Source: Clostridiaceae bacterium (GTDB taxonomy: Bacteria > Bacillota > Clostridia > Lachnospirales > Lachnospiraceae). Taken from it: a stretch of DNA of 64,000 nucleotides. Made by a program: the position numbers and the translations under genes. Positions 26,296 to 34,775 of the stretch are shown here, piece after piece (within the stretch, counting starts at the first letter, position 1; each line of letters starts with the position of its first letter). The notes beneath the pieces are model-generated. The model searched no databases. It was not told the origin of the DNA and saw only the letters and a list, made by a program, of their open reading frames with translations. The DNA lies in assembly GCA_910575435.1 (NCBI GenBank), contig CAJTGI010000013.1, forward strand, positions 52,299 through 116,298. Reading direction: 5' to 3'.

Positions 26296-27270
26296 TTAAT
26301 TCTGCTCCCGAATCTGCCCCTCCTCCAGCCGGGGATAGCGCACTAGCTCCCTCCCCTCCAAAGGCTCCCTGTGCAGATGCACTGCGGTAATCTGATGATT
26401 GTCATAAGAAGTGTAATAATAGATACCTTTTGCGGCATTGCAGCAGCATGTGTAAATGGTAAATTCATATGCTCCATTTTCCACTTGGCAGCATCCTCTC
26501 TGCTGGTCCACAGAACCTAGGATATGGAAAAACTGGCTGACGCTCTCGCTCTCCTCCTCCCCTGAAACAGAATTCATCCTTACAAAAGATGCCCGCACGA
26601 AGCGGGACTGGGAAGATAAATCTCCAGGGAGGCCAAGGGCCCCCATCCCCCGGCTATACCGCTGCAAGTTCAGCGCTGGCGAAAAACGATTCTCCGCCGG
26701 GCCTGGAGAGAGATTCATATAATGATTCAGGGAAAATATCTGCTGGTCAAAGGTAGGATTATTGGTCAGTATTCCCACGGGATTTTCATAAATCTTGACT
26801 CCCTCTCTGACAGATTCCACCGTAATAGATTTCTCTCTATCTGAGATCATCCAGTGAAGGCTTGCCAAAGGCAAGCCTTCAGAAAAAGAAACATCCAGAA
26901 GATTAATTCGCCCTATGAGCTTCTCCGCCTCCCCCACCGTGGCGCACTGGCTAAGTATCCAGGGAATCAATTCGTGCTGGGCAATGTTGTCCCGGCCCTC
27001 CTCCCTGGCGTGGTAGCGGGCATTTCCCACAAAGTTTAACCCCGCCATCCCCAGACCCTTTTCGTTCACGGCATCGTAGTACAGGGGATAATTCTCTGCC
27101 ACATGAGCCATGCCAATCATGGCATAATGAGAACAAACATTCCCCATTTCTATAAAATGAAAGGGGAAATTTCGGGGCGTAATTGTCACCTCGTCCCCGT
27201 AAGAAAAATGATAGTCAAGGGTGCGTCCAAAATAAAAATCCTTTGTTTTATATGTGGCTGCTGTACACAT
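26296..27270 (-). CDS. bsh: Choloylglycine (bile salt) hydrolase
   Basis: Ntn-hydrolase of 324 residues, normal length. The catalytic Cys2 is exposed after Met removal (MCTAA), with GRTLDYH (Arg/Asp site), NEKGLGMAGLNF, LTNNPTFD and SRFVRA completing the conserved site. No signal peptide, so cytoplasmic: it deconjugates glycine/taurine bile salts, though penicillin V acylase activity cannot be excluded by sequence alone. Single gene with its own upstream region (27271-27439). It contains a perfect 12-bp intragenic palindrome at 26855-26881. Confidence 0.92.
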   Translation of the reverse strand: MCTAATYKTKDFYFGRTLDYHFSYGDEVTITPRNFPFHFIEMGNVCSHYAMIGMAHVAENYPLYYDAVNEKGLGMAGLNFVGNARYHAREEGRDNIAQHELIPWILSQCATVGEAEKLIGRINLLDVSFSEGLPLASLHWMISDREKSITVESVREGVKIYENPVGILTNNPTFDQQIFSLNHYMNLSPGPAENRFSPALNLQRYSRGMGALGLPGDLSSQSRFVRASFVRMNSVSGEEESESVSQFFHILGSVDQQRGCCQVENGAYEFTIYTCCCNAAKGIYYYTSYDNHQITAVHLHREPLEGRELVRYPRLEEGQIREQN

Positions 27271-27439
27271 TATTTTCTCTCCTTTTCCGTCAAATATATC
27301 ATACCATCTCTATCCACGTTGGATTTCGCAGAAGAAAGCATTTCTTCATAATCTTATTATTCGTTATTTGTACGGGATATTATGTACCAGCAGCATTCTT
27401 TCTTCCAGTCTCCCTTTTCCCATGCCCCAGCGAAACCTT

Positions 27440-28408
27440 TTATGATTGCCTGGTCAAGTCAAAACCCATGCCCGACAACATTTCCCTGTCCTGGGCAGTA
27501 TTATTTCCAGAAGTCGTCAGCATATCTCCGGTAATGGTAGCATTGGCCCCGGACAGAAAGGCTTCCCTTCCGCTATCCCCCATCGCGGCACGGCCTGCCG
27601 CGAGACGGATATAGGCAGTGGGATTGATAAAGCGGAATATGGCGATGGTGCGCAAGATTTCCTCCTCCGGCAGTGCAGGCTGATTCTCCAGCGGCGTCCC
27701 TGCAATGGGCAGCAGGACATTGAGGGGAATCGAAGCAATCCCTAACTCGGACAGCGTACATGCCATATCTACCCGATCTTCCATACTCTCCCCCAGTCCG
27801 ATAATTCCGCCGGAACACACCTGCAGCCCCGCCTTCTTTGCCGCCTGAATGCAGGCCAACTTATCCTGAAAAGTATGGGTAGTGCATATTTTAGGAAAAA
27901 AATTCTCTGAAGTCTCAATATTTGCGTGATAGGTAGACACGCCACTCTCCACCAAACCCCGGAACTGTTCTTCTGTCAAAAGGCCATGGGAGGCGCAAAG
28001 CTGCATATCCGGGCAAGCCTCATGCATCCTCTTGTAAGTTTCCAATGCTTTTTCATAATCTCCCTCCCCCAATGCCCTCCCCGCCGTCACAATGGAAAAT
28101 CGGTGGACTCCTTTCTCCCTATTTTCACGGCAGGCATCCACAATCCTGTCCGCATCCAGAAATCCATACTCTTCGGCCCCGGTACTGTGATGGGCCGACT
28201 GCGCGCAAAATTTACAATTCTCACTGCATTTCCCCGCTCTTCCATTGATAATGGTGCACAGGTCTGCCCTTTTGCCGCAGAGTGCCTCCCGGATACGGTT
28301 TGCCCCCTCTTTCAACTCTTCCAGACTGCCAGTCAATAAAAAAGAGAGGTCCTCATTCCTATGCAATCGCCTTCCATTTATTATTTCCTCTACTATTTCT
28401 TCGTACAT
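27440..28408 (-). CDS. bioB: Biotin synthase BioB
   Basis: Radical SAM enzyme inserting sulfur into dethiobiotin. 322 residues from 28408, where GGAGGAGG is 3 bases upstream. The 4Fe-4S motif is GKCSENCKFCAQS (CxxxCxxC); the later conserved CASHG, SGGIIGLGES and RLAAGR segments that carry the 2Fe-2S ligands are present. It stands alone with no other bio genes nearby, so the cell may use imported or externally made dethiobiotin. It is preceded by a BirA-like operator. Confidence 0.95.
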   Translation of the reverse strand: MYEEIVEEIINGRRLHRNEDLSFLLTGSLEELKEGANRIREALCGKRADLCTIINGRAGKCSENCKFCAQSAHHSTGAEEYGFLDADRIVDACRENREKGVHRFSIVTAGRALGEGDYEKALETYKRMHEACPDMQLCASHGLLTEEQFRGLVESGVSTYHANIETSENFFPKICTTHTFQDKLACIQAAKKAGLQVCSGGIIGLGESMEDRVDMACTLSELGIASIPLNVLLPIAGTPLENQPALPEEEILRTIAIFRFINPTAYIRLAAGRAAMGDSGREAFLSGANATITGDMLTTSGNNTAQDREMLSGMGFDLTRQS

Positions 28409-28458
28409 TGCCTCCTCCATTTCTGCGCCTTCTTCGATATTGGTTTGTTGCAGTCATT

Positions 28459-28519
28459 ATTATAATCAGAACTGCGCCCATTGTAAACCCATTTTGAAAA
28501 CAGTTTACAATAGGCGCAG
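28459..28519 (-). promoter_or_regulatory. bioB promoter with BirA-like biotin operator
   Basis: Minus-strand TTTACA (28487-28482), 17-base spacer, TATAAT (28464-28459). Overlapping the -35 is a large inverted repeat: CTGCGCCCATTGTAAAC (28472-28488) against GTTTACAATAGGCGCAG (28503-28519), with one mismatch. It contains TTGTAAACC and AGTTTACAA, the two half-sites of the BirA operator (TTGTAAACC-N-GGTTTACAA), though the 12-base spacing is shorter than in E. coli. Biotin-dependent repression is inferred. Confidence 0.7.
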
Positions 28520-28557
28520 CCAATCGTCCCAGTTCATTTCTCATGAGGATTCCATCA

Positions 28558-30165
28558 TCAAAAGTGATCCAGCAATCCCCGAAATCCCTCCCTCTTAAAA
28601 ATCTCCCGATAGTAGGACGCCTCATCCATAATCAGATCATCGATCATCCCCATGCCCAAAAGCTCCACCGGAGCCTGATCATCTGTCAAAACATACTCCC
28701 CAGGGGTATATTTGACCAGACGCCGGGAAACCTCCCCCATCATTTCCGCCAAATCATAGTTTTTCTCCCTCCCCCTGTTTTCTTCCAATCTCTGGAGAAT
28801 CCCGTCGTTCTTCGATGCAAATAATTCCCTGTTGGTGCTCCCCTCCTCATCCGCCGTATAGATATTGGGAAACACGCGACCGATGGTATCCGACAGATAG
28901 GCATTGATGTCCCCTTCTCTCTCCCCCTTCATATTCAGATTTACAATCATTACTCCATCCTCCGTCAGATGCTCCTTCACCATCTCAAAAAACTCCACGG
29001 AGGACATCTGGAAGGGAATGGTAATGTCCCGGTAGGCATCCACCATAATCACATCATATTTCTGATTCACCGCCTGAAGGTAGGCCCTTCCGTCGTAAGT
29101 TACAACCTGCTGCCCGCTATCCCGTCCGAAATATCGTTCCGACAGCCCGGTAATCTTCCCGTCAATCTCCACGCCCTGGATTTCCACGTTGTCAAAATAT
29201 CTCTCGCACTGGGTCGCGTAGGTTCCCGTCCCCATGCCCAGCACTAGCATCTCTATTTTCTCCTTCTCATGCACTCCCGCCATATAGGGCGCAGCCATAG
29301 CCAGGTCGTAATACATCCCCGATAGGGCGTCATCCTTGCGCATCACGGACTGTACGCCAAAGAGCACGTTGGTGGAAAGAACCACCTTCTCCTCATCCTC
29401 CTTCACTTGGAGGTAATTATAGACAGACTCCCCCTCATAGGTCAGCTGGGTCTCCCAGAATGCAAAACTGCCATTGCCTCCAAAAATGCAGCACAGGGCA
29501 AACATGCCCCCGGAAACCGCCATCTTCCCCAGACCTGTGTGGGAAGATATAAAATAAATTCCAGATAGCAGCAGCAAGATTCCCGCAAAAATCAAAAAAG
29601 TCCACGCCGTACCCACCGCAGGTATGGTCACGAAAGTAGGAACGAAAGTTCCAATAATGCTACCCACGGTATTAAATGCCCCCAGAGTCCCCACCGTCCT
29701 GCCATTATCCTCCAAACTCTCCGTGGTATATTTTACCAGAGAGGGCGTCACTGTTCCCAGAAGAAATAACGGGAAGACAAATATCACCATGCAGGCCAGA
29801 AACGCCGCCCAGATAAGAAAATTATGATTCACCGTCACCACCAGCACGCCGGAAATCCCCAAGATAATATATTTCCCCAGCACCGGAATCCCGGCAATCC
29901 AAAGGGCGGCGATAAGCATTCTCCCATAAAGCCTGCTTGGGTCCGGGTCCCTGTCTGCCTTTCTGCCACCATATATATTTCCCAGAGCCATAGCAATCAT
30001 GATGGTACCTATGATAATGGTCCACACAATCTGGGAGGAACTAAAATAAGGCGCCAGCAGCCTGCTAGCGCCCAATTCCACCGCCATCACCGACATTCCC
30101 GCAAAAAATTCCGTCAGATACAGATAGATTTTATTCTGCAAAATTCCCGCTCTCTTTTCTGCCAT
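28558..30165 (-). CDS. Membrane-bound spermidine synthase-like protein
   Basis: 535 residues from 30165 (GGAGGAGG upstream). The N-terminal 220 or so residues form about seven membrane segments (LTEFFAGMSVMAVELGASRL, a family signature), followed by a polyamine synthase/methyltransferase Rossmann fold (VLGMGTGTYATQCERYF, VEIDGKI, YDVIMVDAYRD). Such fusions occur widely, and the substrate is uncertain; aminopropyl transfer is not proven. It starts one base after the ArsR gene ends and is probably cotranscribed with the cadmium/zinc module. Confidence 0.85.
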   Translation of the reverse strand: MAEKRAGILQNKIYLYLTEFFAGMSVMAVELGASRLLAPYFSSSQIVWTIIIGTIMIAMALGNIYGGRKADRDPDPSRLYGRMLIAALWIAGIPVLGKYIILGISGVLVVTVNHNFLIWAAFLACMVIFVFPLFLLGTVTPSLVKYTTESLEDNGRTVGTLGAFNTVGSIIGTFVPTFVTIPAVGTAWTFLIFAGILLLLSGIYFISSHTGLGKMAVSGGMFALCCIFGGNGSFAFWETQLTYEGESVYNYLQVKEDEEKVVLSTNVLFGVQSVMRKDDALSGMYYDLAMAAPYMAGVHEKEKIEMLVLGMGTGTYATQCERYFDNVEIQGVEIDGKITGLSERYFGRDSGQQVVTYDGRAYLQAVNQKYDVIMVDAYRDITIPFQMSSVEFFEMVKEHLTEDGVMIVNLNMKGEREGDINAYLSDTIGRVFPNIYTADEEGSTNRELFASKNDGILQRLEENRGREKNYDLAEMMGEVSRRLVKYTPGEYVLTDDQAPVELLGMGMIDDLIMDEASYYREIFKREGFRGLLDHF

Positions 30166-30166
30166 G

Positions 30167-30529
30167 TCAATCCTCCTCCAAATGCTCTCTGCCCTGGGCA
30201 ATCATCGTGCGCACATGCCCGTCCGCCAGGGAATAAAATACCGATTTTCCCTCCCTGCGGCTTTTCACAAGCTTGCTCTGTTTTAAAATCCTAAGCTGAT
30301 GGGAAATTGCCGACTGGGTCATATTTAAGGCCTCGGCAATGTCGCACACGCACACTTCCGCCTCAAAAAGCACGAAGAGTATACGAATCCGGGTGGAATC
30401 CCCAAACACCTTGAATAACTCCGCCAAATCATACAACTCCGTCTCATCCGGCATCGTCCGATTGACAATCTCAAGCAAATCCCTGTGAACCTCTACCGCG
30501 TCACAGCAATCTAAATCCTTTTCTGCCAT
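30167..30529 (-). CDS. ArsR/SmtB-family metal repressor (CadC-like)
   Basis: About 120 residues with winged HTH (MTQSAISHQLRILKQSKLV) and the CadC/SmtB metal-box ELCVCD variant EVCVCD, plus an N-terminal DCCD. Likely senses Cd/Zn/Pb and represses the adjacent HMA-ATPase genes. The start at 30529 is favoured over the longer 30595 frame. It is placed after the ATPase in transcription order. The 241-bp gap before it (30530-30770) has one inverted repeat, GCCATTTG/CAAATGGC, but no clear terminator. Confidence 0.88.
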   Translation of the reverse strand: MAEKDLDCCDAVEVHRDLLEIVNRTMPDETELYDLAELFKVFGDSTRIRILFVLFEAEVCVCDIAEALNMTQSAISHQLRILKQSKLVKSRREGKSVFYSLADGHVRTMIAQGREHLEED

Positions 30530-30770
30530 GTTTATCCCCATTCCAGAGCGTATGCGGCGGAGGGGCCAAACCTCCCGCCCCGCCATCAAAGCCATTTGCC
30601 ACGCTCCGGCACAAATGGCCTATGGGAACTTTGTTCCAGCGAAAGCCAGCCCATCCATGTGATTTTCCACATAATCCCCATCTTCACTCAACTGCTACTT
30701 AACAAAAGCCAATCTCACTTTTTCCATTTTACGGGAAAAGGGAACGCAATGCAAGTCTAACGACTAACCT

Positions 30771-32639
30771 CTACAGTTTTTTCACAAATAGGGCGCGAAT
30801 CGCATTCAGCACGGCGATTACCATAACCCCCACATCAGCGAAAATAGCCATCCACATATTGGCAATGCCCGCCGCCCCCAAAAGCAGGCAAACCAATTTG
30901 ATTCCAATAGCGAAATAAATATTCTGATATACAATGCGGATGCATTTTCTGGCAATCTTAATCGCCTTGGAAATCTTTAACGGGTCATCATCCATCAGCA
31001 CAATATCAGCCGCCTCGATTGCCGCATCGGAACCTAGCCCCCCCATGGCAATTCCCAGATCAGCCCTGGAAAGCACCGGGGCATCATTGATTCCATCCCC
31101 CACAAAGGCCAGCTTTGCCTTTTCCGGCTTCTCCTCCAGAAGTTTCTCTACCTGGGCCACCTTGTCTGCCGGCAGCAGCTCGCTGTAAACTTCCGCTATG
31201 CCCAGTTCCGCCGCCACTTGATCCGCCACTCTCTTCTCATCTCCGGTAAGCATCACGCTCCTTGATACCCCCGCATTTTTCAGAGCCCGTACCGCCTCTT
31301 CGGCATTGGGCTTTAAGAGATCCGAAATTAAGATATGTCCGGCATAATTGCCATCCAAAGCCACATGAACGATGGTGCCCACCTGATGGCAGGGAGCGAA
31401 GGACACCCCCAGCCGTTCCATAAGCTTATTATTCCCCACTGCCACCGTCACGCCATCCACTCTGGCAACCACGCCATTTCCGCCGATTTCTTCCACATCC
31501 CCCACCCTGCTCTCATCCAATTCCCCACTGTAAGCCTTTCTCAAGCTCTTGCTGATGGGATGGCTGGAACGGCATTCTGCCAGGGCGGCATATTCCAGCA
31601 ACTGTCTATCAGGCATTTCATTGTGATGAATCCCCACCACCTCAAAAACCCCCTGGGTCATGGTTCCCGTCTTGTCAAACACCACATATTTCGTCTGGGC
31701 AAGGGTTTCCAGATAATTGGAACCCTTCACCAGCACTCCCTCCCGGCTGGCACCTCCAATCCCGGCGAAAAAAGTCAGGGGGATGCTGATTACCAGAGCG
31801 CAGGGGCAACTAATCACCAAAAAGGTCAGGGCGCGGTAAACCCACTGCCCCCAGCCCGGAGCCATGCCGAGAAAGAGCATCTGCACCAAGGGCGGCAAAA
31901 TTGCCAATGCCACTGCGCCGATACAAACCGCGGGAGTATAATATCTGGCAAACTTAGAGATGAAATTCTCAGAGCGGGATTTCTTGGAACTGGAATTTTC
32001 CACCAATTCCAGTATCTTTGACACCGTAGACTCTCCAAATTCACGATTCGTCTCCACCTTTAGCAGCCCAGACATATTGATGCAGCCGCTAATCACCTCG
32101 TCTCCCGCGCCCGCTTCCCTGGGAAGGCTTTCCCCCGTCAGCGCGCTGGTATTGAGCGTAGTCTTACCCTCCAGAATCACCCCGTCAATGGGAATCTTCT
32201 CACCGGGCTGCACCACGATGACCGTGCCAACTTCCACCTCGTCCGGCGCTACCTGCACCAACTTGCCCTCAATCTCCACATTGGCATAATCCGGGCAGAT
32301 GTCCATCAGATCACTGATATTTTTCCTGCTCTTTCCCACAGCATAACTCTGGAACAGCTCGCCGATCTGATAAAAGAGCATCACCGCCACGCCCTCCGTG
32401 TATTCCCCCAGAGCGATGGCTCCCACGGTGGCTGCCGCCATCAGGAAATTCTCATCAAATACCTGGCGGTTCCATATCCCCTTGCACGCTTTCTTTAATA
32501 TGTCATATCCAATTACCAGGTAGGGAACCATAAATAAAAGAAACCTCATCCTCCCGGTAACCGGCAAGAACTCCAGCGCCACCATCAGGAGCGCGGCAAT
32601 TATAATCCGAAGCAAGACTTTTTTCTGCTTTTTATTCAT
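30771..32639 (-). CDS. cadA: Cd/Zn-exporting P1B-type ATPase (CadA/ZntA-like)
   Basis: 622 residues from 32639, where GGAGGT lies upstream. Membrane segments, TGES, transport motif SCPCALVISIPL (CPC followed by no GLATP, as in Zn/Cd pumps), phosphorylation site DKTGTMT and GDGINDAPVL. It lacks its own N-terminal HMA domain, which is encoded by the separate gene just upstream. Exports divalent soft metals. Operon: HMA protein, ATPase, ArsR, spermidine synthase-like. Confidence 0.92.
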   Translation of the reverse strand: MNKKQKKVLLRIIIAALLMVALEFLPVTGRMRFLLFMVPYLVIGYDILKKACKGIWNRQVFDENFLMAAATVGAIALGEYTEGVAVMLFYQIGELFQSYAVGKSRKNISDLMDICPDYANVEIEGKLVQVAPDEVEVGTVIVVQPGEKIPIDGVILEGKTTLNTSALTGESLPREAGAGDEVISGCINMSGLLKVETNREFGESTVSKILELVENSSSKKSRSENFISKFARYYTPAVCIGAVALAILPPLVQMLFLGMAPGWGQWVYRALTFLVISCPCALVISIPLTFFAGIGGASREGVLVKGSNYLETLAQTKYVVFDKTGTMTQGVFEVVGIHHNEMPDRQLLEYAALAECRSSHPISKSLRKAYSGELDESRVGDVEEIGGNGVVARVDGVTVAVGNNKLMERLGVSFAPCHQVGTIVHVALDGNYAGHILISDLLKPNAEEAVRALKNAGVSRSVMLTGDEKRVADQVAAELGIAEVYSELLPADKVAQVEKLLEEKPEKAKLAFVGDGINDAPVLSRADLGIAMGGLGSDAAIEAADIVLMDDDPLKISKAIKIARKCIRIVYQNIYFAIGIKLVCLLLGAAGIANMWMAIFADVGVMVIAVLNAIRALFVKKL

Positions 32640-32726
32640 CAAAACCTCCTCTCCCCGCCGTCTGCATCCCCCACGAACCGTGGAACACATCTGTCGGAAA
32701 GCAATTTTCAGACACGCTCTAGCCAA

Positions 32727-32945
32727 TTAGAAATAAATCTCACAATCACCTTCTACTTTCCTGCAATTTTTTAATACATGTTCCATCACTTTCTCGGGTT
32801 GCCGCCCCTCCTCAAATTCCACATTCATTTTCAATGCCATAAAATTCACAGCGGCATCCTTCACGCCCTCCGTTTTCTTTGCCGCCTGCTCCATCTTATT
32901 TGCGCAATTCGCGCAGTCCACCTCAATCTTATAACTTTTTTTCAT
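32727..32945 (-). CDS. HMA-domain metal-binding protein
   Basis: A 72-residue ferredoxin-like heavy-metal-associated domain with CANCANKM (CxxC). It is detached from, but in operon with, the Zn/Cd ATPase 87 bp downstream, so it probably delivers metal to it or serves as its split N-terminal domain. The ribosome binding site is AAAGG. First gene of the operon. Confidence 0.88.
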   Translation of the reverse strand: MKKSYKIEVDCANCANKMEQAAKKTEGVKDAAVNFMALKMNVEFEEGRQPEKVMEHVLKNCRKVEGDCEIYF

Positions 32946-33026
32946 AGATCGACCTACCTTTCTTTATATTCCATGCCTCTGATATCCGCCCAATGGATTA
33001 ACCATTGGAAAACCGTATCACTTTTT

Positions 33027-33048
33027 CATATGAACATTTGCTCATATG
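33027..33048 (-). promoter_or_regulatory. ArsR/CadC-type operator
   Basis: CATATGA (33027-33033) and TCATATG (33042-33048) form an imperfect palindrome with the arrangement (ATATGAA...TTGCTCATAT) of SmtB/CadC operators, 82 bp upstream of the HMA gene. No other gene is near it. Binding by the ArsR protein is inferred. Confidence 0.6.
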
Positions 33049-33189
33049 TTTAATATTATTATATCCCACTTTTTGATATTGTCAACAGTTTTTTCAAAAT
33101 AATTGCCACCCGCTGCTTTTTCTCTATGAACTTCGGAAACTGCCCATCCCGCAACGGTGCTGGACTCCCCATGGGATTGGCAGCAAGTC

Positions 33190-34131
33190 TTACCAGTAGT
33201 GCTTCTTCCGAAAGAGCATCAGGCATCCAAAAATAATCAGCACGCAGAGGCCTATGACACAGGGATACCCCCAGGGGCTGGTAAGCTCGGGCATGTATTC
33301 AAAATTCATGCCATACCACCCTGCTATCAGGGAAAGCGGCAAAAAAATCGTGGTCACTATGGTCAAAACCTTCATTACATTATTCTGGCGAATCTCTATC
33401 TCCGAATGATAGACTTCCTGCACTTGCATGGCGTATTCCCTCAAAAGCTGGGTTTCACTGGACAGGCGGTCAATCCTATCCGTGTACATTTGAAAATTTT
33501 CCAATTCGCTCTCAGAAAAAAAATCTTCCTGGTTTTCCAAAAGTTCCTGCCCCATTTCCACCAGCTGGCTGTAATAATGATAAAATCGGGCAATCATTTT
33601 CTTCATCCGCAGCATGCGCCGGCTGAACTGATGGATGGTTCCCTCCAGTACATTCTCTTCTATTTTTGCAATATCCCGCTCCATCTCTTCAATAAAATAC
33701 AAATCCTCAGATAAAAAAGCCTGAAGAAAATAATAGAGAAATTCTCCCACAGACAAGTTCTTCTTAGTAATCCCCTCTATAATCTCCACGATTACCTGGT
33801 AATTCTTCTCCTCCCTGGCTAAGATTACCAGCAATTCTTTCTTCATAAAAATGGCAAATTCTATCGGAATTTCCCCCGGCTTCCTAGCAGGAATATGGAA
33901 TGCCAGAAAAATAAAATCCTTATGGCTCTCAATCTTGCAGTAATGAATATTGTCCACATCGTACCAGGTTTGAAATACCTCTCTCCAGCCAGTTCTGGCA
34001 TGCCAGTTATCCAATGTCATCACGCATACCTTTTTATCTGCCTTCTCCATTTCTTTTTCATCAACTTGCCTAATCTCACCTTCCGTCAGCGCATAATACC
34101 GAATCCCCTGTTTTTTCTCCCTCTGTCCCAT
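33190..34131 (-). CDS. corA: CorA-family divalent cation transporter
   Basis: 313 residues: a long soluble alpha/beta and helical N-terminal domain, then two C-terminal membrane segments separated by the selectivity loop YGMNFEYMPEL, with the essential GMN. Transports Mg(II) or related ions. The ribosome binding site AGGAGG is 10 bases upstream. Monocistronic. The upstream gap to 34349 shows no Mg riboswitch I can recognise. Confidence 0.9.
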   Translation of the reverse strand: MGQREKKQGIRYYALTEGEIRQVDEKEMEKADKKVCVMTLDNWHARTGWREVFQTWYDVDNIHYCKIESHKDFIFLAFHIPARKPGEIPIEFAIFMKKELLVILAREEKNYQVIVEIIEGITKKNLSVGEFLYYFLQAFLSEDLYFIEEMERDIAKIEENVLEGTIHQFSRRMLRMKKMIARFYHYYSQLVEMGQELLENQEDFFSESELENFQMYTDRIDRLSSETQLLREYAMQVQEVYHSEIEIRQNNVMKVLTIVTTIFLPLSLIAGWYGMNFEYMPELTSPWGYPCVIGLCVLIIFGCLMLFRKKHYW

Positions 34132-34349
34132 GGCATGTTTCCTCCTGCGATATCAGAGCAGGGGTTCCTTCATCATCCCTGCTCTTTTCCAAATTTTTAT
34201 GTATGATCGCCATATCCCCAAAGATTAATTTCACCCTCTCATGGTTATTATATCCATCATTTGAAAAAATACGCCCGCACGCCCAAAGGTATTTCCTACA
34301 CAGATAATGATCTTTTCGTTACGACCGACCGTAAATCATAACCGCCAAA

Positions 34350-34775
34350 TCAGTCCTCCCACTCCCCACATTCATCCCAGTCAATCTCTATGATTTCCTC
34401 CATGGGAATCTCCCTGCCATCCTCCAAAGCAATCCTCCTCTCATACTCCCTCACCTTCCTCACCGTCCCCTCCACCGCGACATACTCCCCTCCCATCTTT
34501 TTCTCATCCGGCTGAAAATAAGTGATGCGCACGACAGGGAGCAGCCCTTTGCCCAGCCATTCCATCAGCAGCCCCAGTTTCTCATCCAAAACCCTCCGGC
34601 CATCTTCAGACAAATCAACCCTAGACTGGGTTCGCCTGGCCGTCTCCCGAATCGCCTCCCCATGGCCTGTCAGGGCGGCAAAGGGAGAAAACTGGGCAGC
34701 CCTGTCATAAAGAGACATTCTCGGGTGGGTTTCTGACACGTGATGTGGCAGATGGATGATATCATCGTATTTCAT
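34350..34775 (-). CDS. YolD-like protein
   Basis: 141 residues with the family start MSLYDRAAQFSPFAAL and a C-terminal Trp/Glu-rich tail. YolD-like proteins are paired with Y-family polymerases in Firmicutes and are thought to help translesion synthesis, in the way UmuD helps UmuC. The start overlaps the polymerase stop by 4 bases (ATGA). Confidence 0.85.
   Translation of the reverse strand: MKYDDIIHLPHHVSETHPRMSLYDRAAQFSPFAALTGHGEAIRETARRTQSRVDLSEDGRRVLDEKLGLLMEWLGKGLLPVVRITYFQPDEKKMGGEYVAVEGTVRKVREYERRIALEDGREIPMEEIIEIDWDECGEWED

Noticed and set aside
30592..30640. Terminator after cadA
   Set aside because: The GCCATTTG/CAAATGGC repeat has no T-run on either side, and the ArsR gene downstream is likely cotranscribed.
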